Shown: positions 1-8,732, numbered from the stretch's first letter. The stretch is 47,804 bases of DNA from Candidatus Cardinium hertigii (GCF_003788695.1 NZ_RARA01000027.1:17409-65212), one strand, 5' to 3'. Notes: generated from the sequence alone by a model not told the origin. Numbers and translations are program-made.

Positions 1-249
1 ATCTTCTAAAGTAAAACCTTCTATTTGGTTAAATAAATTTTTACAATCTGTTAAACTAAGCTGTTTAAAATCTTTTATGATCTCCTCTACGTTAGGATCT
101 GGTTCTAGATCTGGTTCATGATCTGGATTGGATAGGGCACTAGTACTAGCAGTAGGGGTATCCTTTAACGGATCCATATGGTGATTATGTTTTTGACAAC
201 TCATCATAAATATTAGACTAAATAGTACTATACATGTTAACCGGAACAT
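1..249 (-). CDS. putative lipoprotein, N-terminal 83 residues only (runs off the window)
   Basis: Reading the minus strand from ATG at 249 gives an open frame with no stop to position 1. The N-terminus is a classic lipoprotein signal: MFRLTCIVLF, a hydrophobic core, then a lipobox ending MMSC (Cys about residue 18) followed by QKHNHH. After the Cys comes a low-complexity acidic and proline-rich linker (repeated DPEP-like motifs), then a segment of mixed composition (IIKDFKQLSLTDCKNLF). No domain is recognised in the visible part. It lies downstream of ruvA in the same direction with a gap of about 190 bases, so it is probably transcribed separately. It was probably missed by ordinary ORF calling because its 3' end is outside the window. 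The lipoprotein call is well supported; the function is unknown. Confidence 0.7.
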   Translation of the reverse strand, partial: MFRLTCIVLFSLIFMMSCQKHNHHMDPLKDTPTASTSALSNPDHEPDLEPDPNVEEIIKDFKQLSLTDCKNLFNQIEGFTLED

Positions 250-400
250 ATGTTTTTTACGTGTAAAATGGTTGAATAAATAAGCTATACATTTGCCCAC
301 ATGTCTTTATGTAAGCATTGCCCTACTTCAGGGTACAACAAGTTTAAAACATAAACCCTAAAAATCCTAATCTTTATCCAAAACACAATACAGCAAGAAA

Positions 401-428
401 ATATGATTGCTACGCAAGTGAACGAATC
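401..428 (-). repeat. relic of the GTATCCGTTCA repeat-family end
   Basis: The sequence gctacgcaagtgaacgaatc matches the terminus of the dispersed repeats described at 8265-8732 and 10182-10508 (consensus ccatgcaagtgaacggatac). Only the end is left, with one changed base in the conserved tip. It lies just downstream of ruvA. Confidence 0.35.
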
Positions 429-442
429 TATTTTGATATATG

Positions 443-1057
443 TTATATATGGTTATCTATATCCCTAAATGGGTTCAATGCTTTTTTAATGAGTTCCTCT
501 AATGTAAGTGGCATTATGGCTTGTGCTCTTACCGCTGCAATAGCCTTTTCGGCTACTTTTTGCGTAAGCCCCAAGGTAGTTAAAGCCATTATGGCATCTT
601 GTTCCATACTGTTTACTGCGTTTTGTGCTATGGTATTAGGCGTTACTACATAACGCAATTTTTGAGCTTGATCTGTCAATTCTAATATAAGTCGCTGAGC
701 AGCTTTTGCACCAATACCTTTAATAGAGGTAAGTAACCGCTCATTCTTATCCAGGATAGCATAATGTAATTCTTCTGGAGCAAGGGAAGACAAAATGGTT
801 AAAGCAGTCTTTGGGCCAATGCTACTGACGGAAATAAGCCGCAACCACCATGCCTTCTCTGCTAGCGTATAAAAACCATAAAGGGTAAAAACCTCGCTTT
901 TTACATGCATAGCACTCAACAATGTGCAACGCTCTAATGCTTTTATTTGCGCAAAAGTATATAACGAAATATATAACTCATAGCCTACGCCTCCTACATC
1001 TAGGATAACATAAGTTGGCTCTTTGTGCAGTAACTTTCCTATTAGCTGGGCAATCAT
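443..1057 (-). CDS. ruvA: Holliday junction branch migration protein RuvA
   Basis: RuvA tetramers bind four-way DNA junctions and load the RuvB motor for branch migration in recombinational repair. The 204-residue product has the usual family length (about 190-205). It starts with the OB-fold signature MIAQLIGKLL and VGGVGYEL (residues 1-60). Two helix-hairpin-helix motifs follow: SIGPKTALTILS near residue 80 and GIGAKAAQRLILEL near residue 115. A C-terminal RuvB-binding helical domain (ALTTLGLTQKVAEKAIAAV) covers roughly residues 155-200. It begins 18 bases after the yidC stop on the same strand, so the two are probably co-transcribed. No oddities seen. Confidence 0.96.
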   Translation of the reverse strand: MIAQLIGKLLHKEPTYVILDVGGVGYELYISLYTFAQIKALERCTLLSAMHVKSEVFTLYGFYTLAEKAWWLRLISVSSIGPKTALTILSSLAPEELHYAILDKNERLLTSIKGIGAKAAQRLILELTDQAQKLRYVVTPNTIAQNAVNSMEQDAIMALTTLGLTQKVAEKAIAAVRAQAIMPLTLEELIKKALNPFRDIDNHI

Positions 1058-1075
1058 ACATACAATAAGGTAACG

Positions 1076-2845
1076 CTATTTCTTTTTTTTATTATTAGCC
1101 TGAATAGCAGCAGCAACCCTAGATTGAAAAGAAGGTTTTTCACCTTGTTTTGCTCTTTTTTGTTGCGTAGCCATTAATTTTTCCTTAATATCTTCCTGGT
1201 TAACAAAATATTTTATAAGCTTTTGTTGTAAAGAGGTCATAACCGTCTGAATAAAATAGTAAAAACTTAGCCCAGCGGGAGAAGAGTTTAGCATAAACAT
1301 AAAAGCTAAAGGCATAATATAGGATAATCCCTTCATGGGACCTTCTGTAGCGCTACTTTGACTATGATTACTAAAAATGGTTGCTAACACCATTAACAAG
1401 GTAAATAAACTTACATGGCTGCCATACACCGGTATAGTAAAAGGAAGTCGTATGATGCTATCATAGGTTGATAAATCATGTGCCCATAAAAAGGGAACCT
1501 GCCGTAAAGCAATAGCATTGGGAAAGAAATTAAACATAGCACACAGAATAGGGATTTGCAGTAACATAGGTATACAACTACTCAATGGATTAATGCCTAA
1601 TTCCCTATAGAAGGCCAATTGTTCAGTTTGTACTTTTTGTAAATTATTCCCATATTTTTCCTTTATCTTATCTAACTCCGGTTTAATGACCTTCATTTTA
1701 GCCATAGAAATAAAAGATTTATAGGAAAGTGGAGCCAATAATAATTTGATTATAATAACCACTAAAAAGATGATTAGCCCATAGTTAGAAAAATACTTTT
1801 CCAAAAAATAAAAAAGTGGTATAATCAGCCCTTTGTTAACCCATTTGAACACTGCCCACCCCAATGGTAAATTTTGTTCGAATCCTTCAGTAACTTTTTG
1901 AAGTGTTTTATAGTCATTGGGCCCAAAGAAGAAGGTAAATGCGCTACGCCCCTCTTCTTTTTCTTTTGCGGATAATGTAAGAGACAATCTTGCCGCCTTG
2001 GTTACATCCTGCTTATTTAATATCGGCTCCATACTGATATCTCCTGTAGCAAAAATATCGTCAGCAATAATAGCAGAAGAGAAAAAACGTTGCGTAAGAC
2101 TTACCCATTTGATCGGCGCTTCTAATTTCTTTTTTTGAGCCTTTGTTGAGCTTTCTTCTAGTCCACCAAATGTCCGATCCGATAAGTAATAATTAATAGT
2201 ACTTTTAGACATATCTGCTTTACTATCAGCTTCTAGACTCTTCATATCCATCTGCCATTGAAAAGAGGCATTGCATGCTTTGTTTAGGTATTCCTCCATG
2301 CCAACGGCTCTCCAAGCGTAATGTATTTTATAGCTATTTCCAGAAAATTCAAAACACTGCTCTAGGTATTGCGATGGGCTCAATGCTAATCGAAAAACTA
2401 TTGAAGCCTGTTGGGTACCTTTGAGTGTATGGAGGGTATTGGCTGCAGTTTGAAAAAATAAGGCCTGTGTTTCTATAAGAAAATCCTTATAAGGAAAAAC
2501 AAGACCCATATTGCTTTGCTTATCCAATAACGCTAACTCCTTCCCATCTTTATCTTTGTACTTCTTAAGTACCACTCTTTTTATAGTACCACCTTTGCTA
2601 CTAAGAAACACTTTAAACAATTCATTTTCAACCGTTATATATTTTTCTTGCCCTTGAAGAGCAGCTGCAAAAGGAAGAGACATCCCGAAATCAGATGGAC
2701 TTGGCAAACCCAATGGAACCATCTTTTCACTACCAACAGGACATGTAGTAGGCTGGGTTTCTGACTTCGGTTTAAGAATATAAAAATATACCAGAGAAAA
2801 ACTGGTAGATATCAATAATAATCGAATAATTTTGTTTGTATCCAT
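1076..2845 (-). CDS. yidC: membrane protein insertase YidC
   Basis: YidC inserts and folds inner-membrane proteins, alone or with SecYEG. The 589-residue product has the architecture of the Gram-negative form. There is an N-terminal membrane anchor (residues 8-24), a large periplasmic beta-rich domain (about 60-330), and the conserved five-helix insertase core (about 340-560). The core contains LAPLSYKSF, the coiled pair of cytosolic helices (SMAKMKVIKPELDKIKEKYG) and LGINPLSSCIPMLLQIPI. The tail is lysine-rich (QANNKKKK), as in many YidC proteins. A Lys in VVIIIK precedes LLLAP, where Proteobacteria carry the groove Arg. ruvA follows 18 bases downstream. Start ATG 2845 places the anchor correctly. 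Confidence 0.96.
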   Translation of the reverse strand: MDTNKIIRLLLISTSFSLVYFYILKPKSETQPTTCPVGSEKMVPLGLPSPSDFGMSLPFAAALQGQEKYITVENELFKVFLSSKGGTIKRVVLKKYKDKDGKELALLDKQSNMGLVFPYKDFLIETQALFFQTAANTLHTLKGTQQASIVFRLALSPSQYLEQCFEFSGNSYKIHYAWRAVGMEEYLNKACNASFQWQMDMKSLEADSKADMSKSTINYYLSDRTFGGLEESSTKAQKKKLEAPIKWVSLTQRFFSSAIIADDIFATGDISMEPILNKQDVTKAARLSLTLSAKEKEEGRSAFTFFFGPNDYKTLQKVTEGFEQNLPLGWAVFKWVNKGLIIPLFYFLEKYFSNYGLIIFLVVIIIKLLLAPLSYKSFISMAKMKVIKPELDKIKEKYGNNLQKVQTEQLAFYRELGINPLSSCIPMLLQIPILCAMFNFFPNAIALRQVPFLWAHDLSTYDSIIRLPFTIPVYGSHVSLFTLLMVLATIFSNHSQSSATEGPMKGLSYIMPLAFMFMLNSSPAGLSFYYFIQTVMTSLQQKLIKYFVNQEDIKEKLMATQQKRAKQGEKPSFQSRVAAAIQANNKKKK

Positions 2846-3101
2846 AACAATAACGGGAAAAGAAAGATGTAAACTAAAAAATCATTAGCCTAGCTGAAAT
2901 TATGAAATAAAGTTATTATGTTAACCCTATAGCTGCCTCTCTACATTAATAAAGGGACTGACGAATATAATCATTTAAAATACTTATAAAAAATATTATA
3001 CGCTATAAGCATATTGACCAAAATATTTTTATATAAAACAAAAAGAATTCGTAAAGCATCTTTATGCAAATAGTTTGGAAGTATTATATACAACTGATAT
3101 T
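2846..3101. other. divergent intergenic region between yidC and comEC
   Basis: This very AT-rich spacer separates yidC (minus) from comEC (plus) and so should hold promoters for both. I found no clean TTTG / TAnnTTTG pair on either strand, no strong hairpin and no RNA gene. Confidence 0.4.
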
Positions 3102-3176
3102 ATGACCAAAAATACAGATGGAATTATGGAAACGGATCAGCAAGCACTAGCAATCTGCAAAAGCAGAAAAGGATGA
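3102..3176 (+). CDS. possible 24-codon leader ORF overlapping the comEC start
   Basis: ATG at 3102 opens a 24-residue frame (starts MTKNTDGIMETD, ends CKSRKG) whose TGA overlaps the comEC ATG as ATGA. That arrangement is typical of translational coupling. It has no recognised homology and may be chance or the relic of an upstream gene. The AAAGG of its last codons would also serve as a very close ribosome-binding site for comEC. Confidence 0.25.
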   Translation: MTKNTDGIMETDQQALAICKSRKG

Positions 3177-5236
3177 TCCCTTTTCTGCGCCTAACAATAG
3201 TTTGGATCATCGGAATTATATTGGCCATCTACTACCCAATAAAACTTTCCATTACGCTTGTTCTTTTATGTGCACTCATTACGCTATATATCGGTGCTTT
3301 TAAATTTATAAAGGGTAACATTGCACCAGTAGATTTTTCTTGGCTTAACCCAATAGGGCTTCTTGTCCTTCTGGTCATGAGCTATGGAAATGTATTATTG
3401 CATGCCGTCCAAAAGCAGCAAAATAGCCTAACTGCATGGTTATCAGTCAATCCAAATTTAGAAGGATATCAAATCTATATTGAAAAGGTTTACAAGGCAT
3501 CTCGTTATGTTTGTAAAGCTTCTGTAACCCATATACGAAACCATTCAGGCTGGCATAGCAGCAATGGACACCTACGACTTTATTTTTCTAAAAAAGATGC
3601 GTATGAACCCATAAAAGGCCATACCTTACTGATCCGTGGCACTCCCGTTCGCAGCCTATATCATAGCCAAATACCACAAGCGCATAGCATTATATCCTTA
3701 CATAATACGCATCAGCCCCTATATCATCATACTTTACATAAAATGGATAAAGATTTTATTCAGCTGTCAACCCAAAAATCCAAACAAAATCGTACATGGC
3801 CTGTAATAATACGTCAATGGTGTAACCAAATTCTTACCACAAAGCTACAAGATACACAAGCCATTGCGATGGTAGAAACGCTCTTATTTGGCCAAAAAGA
3901 CAGATTTAATCCTCTCATACGCAAAGCCTATATAGATACAGGTACCATTCATGTATTAGCCGTTTCTGGTTTGCATGTAACCATGGTCTATACACTAATA
4001 GGTGCTGTTTTTAGATTTTTTTTTACAAAAATGGGATTTTTTACGCTATCAGAAATTTGTACAATGCTTGTGCTTTGGTTATATAGCTGGTTATGTAGCT
4101 TTTCTCCGCCTATAGTACGAGCTACTACTATGATCACTATGGCAAGATTAGGTTTTTTAATGCGTAGAGGGTCCAACCATTACAATGGATTGTTTTTTTC
4201 TGCTTTTGCCATATTAATATGGAATCCATGCTTACTACTGCATTGCAGTTTTCAACTTTCCTATATGGCAACTTTGGGCATTCTCTATCTGCAACCCCAT
4301 ATCCATAGCGTAATAACCGTAAAAAATTATTGGCTACAAAAAATTTGGACGGCTACTTCCTTATCTATTTCAGCACAAATCAGTACATTACCAATTATTT
4401 TGTATTATTTTAAACAATTTCCTCTCTACTTTATTATCGCCAATTGGGCAGTCGTACCCGCTATATTTATGATCCTTATATTGAGCCTTTTATGGCTAGC
4501 GGGTAGTTATTTACCCATAGTAGGCACAGTGCTGGGCTTTACCCTAACCAAATTAATTTTTGTAACCAATACCTTTGTCTGTTGGATGGCCCAATGGCCT
4601 ATGAGCACTTTACAAAATTGCTCTGTAACGGGTTATGAAGTTTTTTTACTATATCTCATATTAATATCTATTTGTTTATTTCTCAAATATAAAAATCTAA
4701 TCTATCCCCTTCTCATAACTGTATGCATAGCATGTTATGCTGCAGGCGCTATACAATCTACTATAGCAGCTCAACGTCAATGTAAATTGATTTGCTATCA
4801 TAACTACGCCTTATCTTTTACTTTACAAGATCATAACGGAGATTTAATTTGCCATAATTTACAACCCATCCACAACGTTCCTTATCTACGGCGCTGGTCC
4901 GGGGGCATAATGGCAGTCTGGCATGGAAAAGTTATCCTTGCCATCGACTCTATTCCATCTGATTGGTATAGCTGGCATGGCGCTAAACTTGAGGCAGACT
5001 ACCTCCTAATAAAACAAAAATTGTTAGATGAGATAACTACTTTAGAAAAAGTTGTTAAGTTCCAAACATTGGTAATATATAGCCATACAGCCCATCACCA
5101 TCAGTTGCGTGATGCGGCTGAAATAAAGTTGCGTGATACGGCTGAAATAAAAAAGATAGACAAAAAACTAAGTACAGACGTTATTTGGCTCAGGCCAGGG
5201 ATGCAAAAAATGCTAACATGGTCCATAAAGCAATAG
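3173..5236 (+). CDS. comEC: ComEC/Rec2-family DNA-uptake channel protein
   Basis: ComEC forms the inner-membrane channel through which single-stranded DNA enters during natural transformation. The 687-residue protein has two or three N-terminal membrane helices (residues 1-75) and a DUF4131-like OB region (about 90-165). The competence domain follows (about 220-490), recognisable from ETLLFGQKDRF, YIDTGTIHVLAVSGLHV and many hydrophobic helices, including SFQLSYMATLGILYLQP. The C-terminal 150 residues are not an obvious metallo-beta-lactamase domain: I see no HxHxDH motif. The length matches Bacteroidota ComEC. Near the C-terminus an 8-residue unit (LRDAAEIK / LRDTAEIK) is tandemly duplicated. 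The start overlaps a short upstream ORF. Whether it still imports DNA in a reduced genome cannot be judged from sequence. Confidence 0.9.
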   Translation: MIPFLRLTIVWIIGIILAIYYPIKLSITLVLLCALITLYIGAFKFIKGNIAPVDFSWLNPIGLLVLLVMSYGNVLLHAVQKQQNSLTAWLSVNPNLEGYQIYIEKVYKASRYVCKASVTHIRNHSGWHSSNGHLRLYFSKKDAYEPIKGHTLLIRGTPVRSLYHSQIPQAHSIISLHNTHQPLYHHTLHKMDKDFIQLSTQKSKQNRTWPVIIRQWCNQILTTKLQDTQAIAMVETLLFGQKDRFNPLIRKAYIDTGTIHVLAVSGLHVTMVYTLIGAVFRFFFTKMGFFTLSEICTMLVLWLYSWLCSFSPPIVRATTMITMARLGFLMRRGSNHYNGLFFSAFAILIWNPCLLLHCSFQLSYMATLGILYLQPHIHSVITVKNYWLQKIWTATSLSISAQISTLPIILYYFKQFPLYFIIANWAVVPAIFMILILSLLWLAGSYLPIVGTVLGFTLTKLIFVTNTFVCWMAQWPMSTLQNCSVTGYEVFLLYLILISICLFLKYKNLIYPLLITVCIACYAAGAIQSTIAAQRQCKLICYHNYALSFTLQDHNGDLICHNLQPIHNVPYLRRWSGGIMAVWHGKVILAIDSIPSDWYSWHGAKLEADYLLIKQKLLDEITTLEKVVKFQTLVIYSHTAHHHQLRDAAEIKLRDTAEIKKIDKKLSTDVIWLRPGMQKMLTWSIKQ
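5105..5152 (+). repeat. 24-bp tandem duplication inside comEC
   Basis: Two adjacent 24-bp units (ttgcgtgatgcggctgaaat + aaag, then the same with one change) encode LRDAAEIK and LRDTAEIK. This in-frame duplication looks recent. Confidence 0.85.
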
Positions 5237-5387
5237 ACATGCTATAGTAAGAGCCATTGCAAAATGGGCTATTATTTATGGCTATTATTTATTTTTCAGG
5301 GTATTAATCCTTATAAGGCCGTTGCAATAGCAAAAAAATTTGATAAAAGAAGCAAGCTACGCATAGTCTACAAGACTGAACAGATAC
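5237..5387. other. intergenic region with fragments of two mobile-element ends
   Basis: At 5315-5356 the sequence aaggccgttgcaatag followed by an A-rich run and gataaaagaagcaagc matches the left end of the small element at 46194-46382. At about 5374-5387 gactgaacagatac is a degenerate end of the GTATCCGTTCA family. No gene seen. Confidence 0.45.
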
Positions 5388-5418
5388 CTTGCTTTATCTT
5401 ATGTTTACTTTATATTTG
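5388..5418 (+). promoter_or_regulatory. candidate Bacteroidota-type promoter for the first F-box/LRR gene
   Basis: CTTG (5388-5391), 19 bases, then TATATTTG (5411-5418) resembles the Bacteroidota primary-sigma consensus TTTG-N19-21-TAnnTTTG. Predicted transcription would start near 5425, leaving a 5' leader of about 118 bases. The same block is present upstream of the paralogue at 8972, but there the -7 element has gained a base (tataatttg) and no longer fits. Confidence 0.4.
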
Positions 5419-5542
5419 TAGTGATCTTTGGTAGTTAACACAATTTTAACATTGCCTTGCTAACATTCCCTTGCTTTTAAATTTTTGAACGGAGTAGATC
5501 ATCTAAAATAACAAGATATAATAGTAAAAAATATAAAACATT

Positions 5543-6820
5543 ATGCAGAACCATTTCAATCTACATAAGGCATTACATTTCCTGGTATGTAGTATAATTA
5601 TTTCTTGTCAAAATGGCAAGCAGCATGCTAAGATTACTGATGTCTCTAATGAGCTTTTGTGTAAAATTATAGGGCATCTCTATGACGAAGAGGACATGCA
5701 ATCATCACGTTTTGTCAATAGACGGTTTAAAAATGTTACAGAAGACGTAGTTAGGAGTCAGTATAAGACTGCCCATAAACCTTATGAAATAAATGGAAGT
5801 AGTCAAGCGCTTTTTAGGAAAGGACTTTCTTATGTGAAAAAATTTGGGATACAACATGTTCGTTATCGTGGCCCTATGGATAGGTATCGTATACGTTCCT
5901 TAATAAGGCTAGCAGATCTGTTGAACAGGGACGATAGGCCATTGCTATCCCTTCACTTGCTTAACCAAAATAGGGACCCTGTGAACAAGCTTGACCTAGA
6001 TAGCCTAAATATTGGTGATGCATTAAATTCATTTTTATCGATCTTATCTGATGATACTAAAAATAACTTAAGAGAACTCAATCTAAGAGGTAACCAACTT
6101 ACCGCTATTCCTGGACTAGAGAACTTAACGCAGCTACAAAAACTTGACATAAGCAATAACCAACTTACAGATATTACTGGATTAGAGAAATTAACGCAGT
6201 TAGAAAACCTCTATCTAAGCTATAACCAACTTACAGATATTACTGAATTAGAGAACTTAACGAAGCTAAAAGAACTTCTTATACACGAAAACCAACTTAC
6301 AGATATTACTGGATTAGAGAAATTAACGCAGCTAAGATTGCTTTTACTATTTAGTAACCAACTTACAGATATTACTGGATTAAAGAACTTAACGCAGCTA
6401 GAAAACCTCTATCTAAGCTATAACCAACTTACAGATATTACTGGATTAGAGAAATTAACGCAGCTACAAAAACTTGACATAGGCCATAACCGACTTACAG
6501 ATATTACTGGATTAGAGAAATTAACGCAATTAGAAGATCTCAACCTAAACCATAACCAACTTACAGATATTACTGGATTAGAGAAATTAACGCAGCTAAG
6601 AAGGCTCGACCTAAGCCATAACCAACTTACAGATATTACTGGATTAGAGAAATTAACGCAATTAAAAGATCTCGACCTAAGCCATAACCAACTTACAGAT
6701 ATTACTGGATTAGAGAAATTAACGCAGCTAATATGGCTTTATCTAACCGGTAACCTGATAAATATAAATAACAAGGAAATAGCGGAACTACGGAATAGAG
6801 GCGTTAACGTCTCATACTAA
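5543..6820 (+). CDS. F-box-like plus leucine-rich-repeat lipoprotein, candidate host-directed effector
   Basis: The 425-residue protein has three parts. First is an N-terminal signal with a hydrophobic stretch ending IIISCQ (Cys 22), which could be a lipobox. Second is an F-box-like motif at about residues 33-75 (VSNELLCKIIGHLYDEEDM ... RFVNRRFKNV), matching the eukaryotic pattern LPxELLxxIxxxL...D...VxxxF. Third are ten 21- to 22-residue leucine-rich repeats of the internalin/SDS22 type (consensus LTQLxxLDLSxNQLTDITGLEK), from about residue 175, plus a C-terminal cap. F-box proteins recruit substrates to SCF ubiquitin ligases in eukaryotes, and LRRs bind targets. Proteins with such domains are known in Amoebophilus. 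The effector role, and how a lipid-anchored protein would reach host cytosol, are inference. A paralogue lies at 8972-10117. Confidence 0.75.
   Translation: MQNHFNLHKALHFLVCSIIISCQNGKQHAKITDVSNELLCKIIGHLYDEEDMQSSRFVNRRFKNVTEDVVRSQYKTAHKPYEINGSSQALFRKGLSYVKKFGIQHVRYRGPMDRYRIRSLIRLADLLNRDDRPLLSLHLLNQNRDPVNKLDLDSLNIGDALNSFLSILSDDTKNNLRELNLRGNQLTAIPGLENLTQLQKLDISNNQLTDITGLEKLTQLENLYLSYNQLTDITELENLTKLKELLIHENQLTDITGLEKLTQLRLLLLFSNQLTDITGLKNLTQLENLYLSYNQLTDITGLEKLTQLQKLDIGHNRLTDITGLEKLTQLEDLNLNHNQLTDITGLEKLTQLRRLDLSHNQLTDITGLEKLTQLKDLDLSHNQLTDITGLEKLTQLIWLYLTGNLININNKEIAELRNRGVNVSY
6064..6753 (+). repeat. 66-bp tandem repeats encoding LRRs
   Basis: About ten units of 63-66 bp, each carrying aaccaacttacagatattac and gagaaattaacgcagcta, encode the LRR array. 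Later units are nearly identical at DNA level over the scaffold positions and differ mainly at the exposed x positions, which points to recent homogenisation or unit duplication. The paralogue has about eight units. Confidence 0.85.
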
Positions 6821-6830
6821 ATTGAATTTA

Positions 6831-6878
6831 ATCTAACAGTTTATTATATTTTATATATAGCAATATAAACTGTTAGAT
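6831..6878 (+). terminator. 14-bp stem hairpin after the first F-box/LRR gene
   Basis: ATCTAACAGTTTAT (6831-6844) and ATAAACTGTTAGAT (6865-6878) are perfect inverted repeats 11 bases after the stop codon. No T-run follows, so it may act in mRNA 3'-end protection rather than intrinsic termination. The same hairpin follows the paralogue (10133-10175). Confidence 0.5.
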
Positions 6879-6884
6879 GATATG

Positions 6885-6980
6885 GTATCTGTTCAGTGGT
6901 GTGGCCTATTCGTATTTTTTCACGTTCGTATTTAGAAATGCGCAATAATGTAATTTTATAAAAAACGCGCCTTGAACAAA
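6885..6980 (+). repeat. left-end fragment of the GTATCCGTTCA dispersed repeat
   Basis: The block starting gtatctgttcagtggtgtgg and ending cgcgccttgaacaaa is almost identical to the left 100 bases of the repeat at 8265-8732, then stops. It sits directly after the LRR-gene hairpin, exactly as the full repeat does after the paralogue at 10182. The left end was therefore probably present before the LRR gene duplicated. Confidence 0.75.
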
Positions 6981-7008
6981 CAAAATTGCCTAATTAGTTA
7001 GTGTATAA

Positions 7009-7041
7009 TTTGCAATTTAAATCTTTTTGTCCCTATATTTG
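7009..7041 (+). promoter_or_regulatory. Bacteroidota-type promoter for the alanine-rich lipoprotein gene
   Basis: TTTG (7009-7012), 21 bases, TATATTTG (7034-7041) fits TTTG-N19-21-TAnnTTTG. The start codon is about 135 bases downstream, so the leader would be long. No competing start codon with better context was seen. Confidence 0.45.
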
Positions 7042-7175
7042 GTACTATATTATTTATAGCAGGTTATTATCCATAATGAAGAATATCCAAAAATAGATAA
7101 GTAATTATAGATAAGTAATTTACGATAACTGCATACGATAACTGCAATTTAATTAACACAAAATATTTAAACAAT

Positions 7176-8228
7176 ATGACTAACAGAACCAAAACAATAT
7201 TAACTCCTCTATTGTATAGAACGACCCTAGCTTTAGCCTTAGCTGGATGTAGCAAACAGGTAAGTAATATGAAAAGGGGCTTTTTGCTAACGCCAAAGCA
7301 AGAAGTAAAACAAGAGGAAGAACTTCCTGAAATTCCTTCTAACAGCCAATGCCAAGATTCAGCTATACAAGCTAAAGATCCTACAGTTATTTTTAACTAC
7401 CTTAAACAAGAGGAAGAACTTCCTGAAATTCCTTCTAGCAGCCAATACCAAGATTCAGCTATACAAGCTAAAGATCCTATAGTTATTTTTAACTACCTTA
7501 AACAATGGGCTGATAAGGGCATAGTTAACGCCAGTCTAATATACCATCTTTACTCAGAAGCCCTGAAAAGAGCAGCAATTGTAGAAAAAAATGCGACAGT
7601 CGCAGAGGCATTTAACGTATCAGCACAAGCATTTCATGAAGCAGCCATAAAAGATTATAATCTCACGCAATATATACTACTTATGTCCCTTAGTAGTGTG
7701 GATCTAGTACCATGCCAACTGGCATTAAAGGAATTCCAACAAGCAGCAACTGTATCTTCTACAGTAGAAAACTTGGAGGTAGAGGTAGCAGCAGACAAAT
7801 ATGCAACGTTGATAGAAGGCTTATGGGCAAGATTTAAGGATTTATCAGTCAAAGATAACTCTAAATTTAAAAAAAATGACTTTACATCTAAAATAGTATT
7901 AGCCTCAGAAATAGCATCACAAAAAAGAGAAGCATTACTAGCATTGGACCAGGCATTAGTAAAAACAGCGAAAGCATTTAAACTAGCAGCAAGCGTAGCA
8001 AGTAATATAAAAGTTAAGGAGTATTTTCAAGAAGCCGCTGCTGCATCTTCGGTAGCAAATAGTAAATTTTGTGAAGCCCATGCTGTATATCTAAAGGAAA
8101 ATAGCAAAGAAGTAAATTTAACGCTCTTCTTCTCAAGCTTAGCGGAAGTAGCAATAGCAGCGACAAAAGCATATAACACAGATCTTGACACAATCTCCTC
8201 AGAATTGCCTAATATGGTTATACAATAA
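7176..8228 (+). CDS. helical, alanine-rich lipoprotein of unknown function
   Basis: The 350-residue product begins with a basic N-terminus and hydrophobic core ending in a good lipobox, LALAGC (Cys 25). A 32-residue unit beginning KQEEELPEIPS and ending VIFNYL is present twice in tandem (residues 45-76 and 77-108), with only a few changes. The rest (110-340) is rich in Ala, Glu and Lys and predicted helical (for example AEAFNVSAQAFHEAAIK). It contains repeated A-rich helices that may form a helical bundle. No known domain is recognised. It lies between the two F-box/LRR paralogues, with its own candidate promoter and repeat elements on both sides. The lipoprotein assignment is solid, and a role at the host interface is only suggested by position. 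Confidence 0.7.
   Translation: MTNRTKTILTPLLYRTTLALALAGCSKQVSNMKRGFLLTPKQEVKQEEELPEIPSNSQCQDSAIQAKDPTVIFNYLKQEEELPEIPSSSQYQDSAIQAKDPIVIFNYLKQWADKGIVNASLIYHLYSEALKRAAIVEKNATVAEAFNVSAQAFHEAAIKDYNLTQYILLMSLSSVDLVPCQLALKEFQQAATVSSTVENLEVEVAADKYATLIEGLWARFKDLSVKDNSKFKKNDFTSKIVLASEIASQKREALLALDQALVKTAKAFKLAASVASNIKVKEYFQEAAAASSVANSKFCEAHAVYLKENSKEVNLTLFFSSLAEVAIAATKAYNTDLDTISSELPNMVIQ
7308..7499 (+). repeat. 96-bp tandem duplication in the lipoprotein gene
   Basis: Two 96-bp units (7308-7403 and 7404-7499) starting aaacaagaggaagaacttcc differ at only a handful of positions and encode the duplicated 32-residue linker. This is a recent in-frame duplication. Confidence 0.9.
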
Positions 8229-8264
8229 TTAACATGGACAAGTAGTAGCGTAGGAAGTTCATCA

Positions 8265-8732
8265 CTATCCGTTCAGTGGTGTGGCCTATTCGTATTTTTT
8301 CACGTTCGTATTTAGAAATGCGCAATAATGTAAGTTTATAAAAAACGCGCCTTGAACAAAGTTGTGATTAGAAAAATTCAGTCTGAAAGGTGGTAAAAAA
8401 TCAGCCTGTTTGAGCCTACTCTTCGTCTTTGAAAAGCTGGCTGCGTTCCGCTTCGGGATTCAGTGTACTCGCATAGTGGGTACTATGCTGCGTGCACTTC
8501 ACCCTCGCGCGCCTTGCCAGCTTCCCAAATCCATTGAGTAACCGTAGAGGGCGAGTTCTGATTTTCAGCTTTCAGACTGAATTTTTAACAGCTTTGTTCA
8601 TCAGCGCTTGATTTTTTTTGGCTACTTTTTTTGATCAAGCAAAAAAGTAGCTTTAAAAAAATGGATAAAATCATCAATTATTAGCCATTTACTGTAATCT
8701 ATAATACCGCTGCCAAACAAGTGAACGGATAC
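8265..8732 (+). mobile_element. full-length copy of the dispersed GTATCCGTTCA repeat (non-coding, hairpin core)
   Basis: Ends are ctatccgttcagtgg on the left and aagtgaacggatac on the right, which are inverted versions of one another. Inside lies a long imperfect hairpin: AAAAATTCAGTCTGAAAG (8372-8389) pairs perfectly with CTTTCAGACTGAATTTTT (8569-8586). An outer stem of GAACAAAG and CTTTGTTC flanks it. The loop is a relatively GC-rich insert of about 180 bases. To its right is a palindrome GCTACTTTTTTTG...AAAAAAGTAGC (8621-8651). No ORF of useful size is present. Other copies are at 10182, 15823, 17765, 23821, 33491 and 42790. It behaves like a small non-autonomous mobile element; no transposase for it is in the window. 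Confidence 0.75.

Noticed and set aside
8265..8732. TIR-like flanks of the full-length repeat as proof of target duplication
   Set aside because: Flanking bases (left agttcatca, right cttatttg) do not match, so no target duplication can be claimed for this copy; only the 17765 copy shows one.
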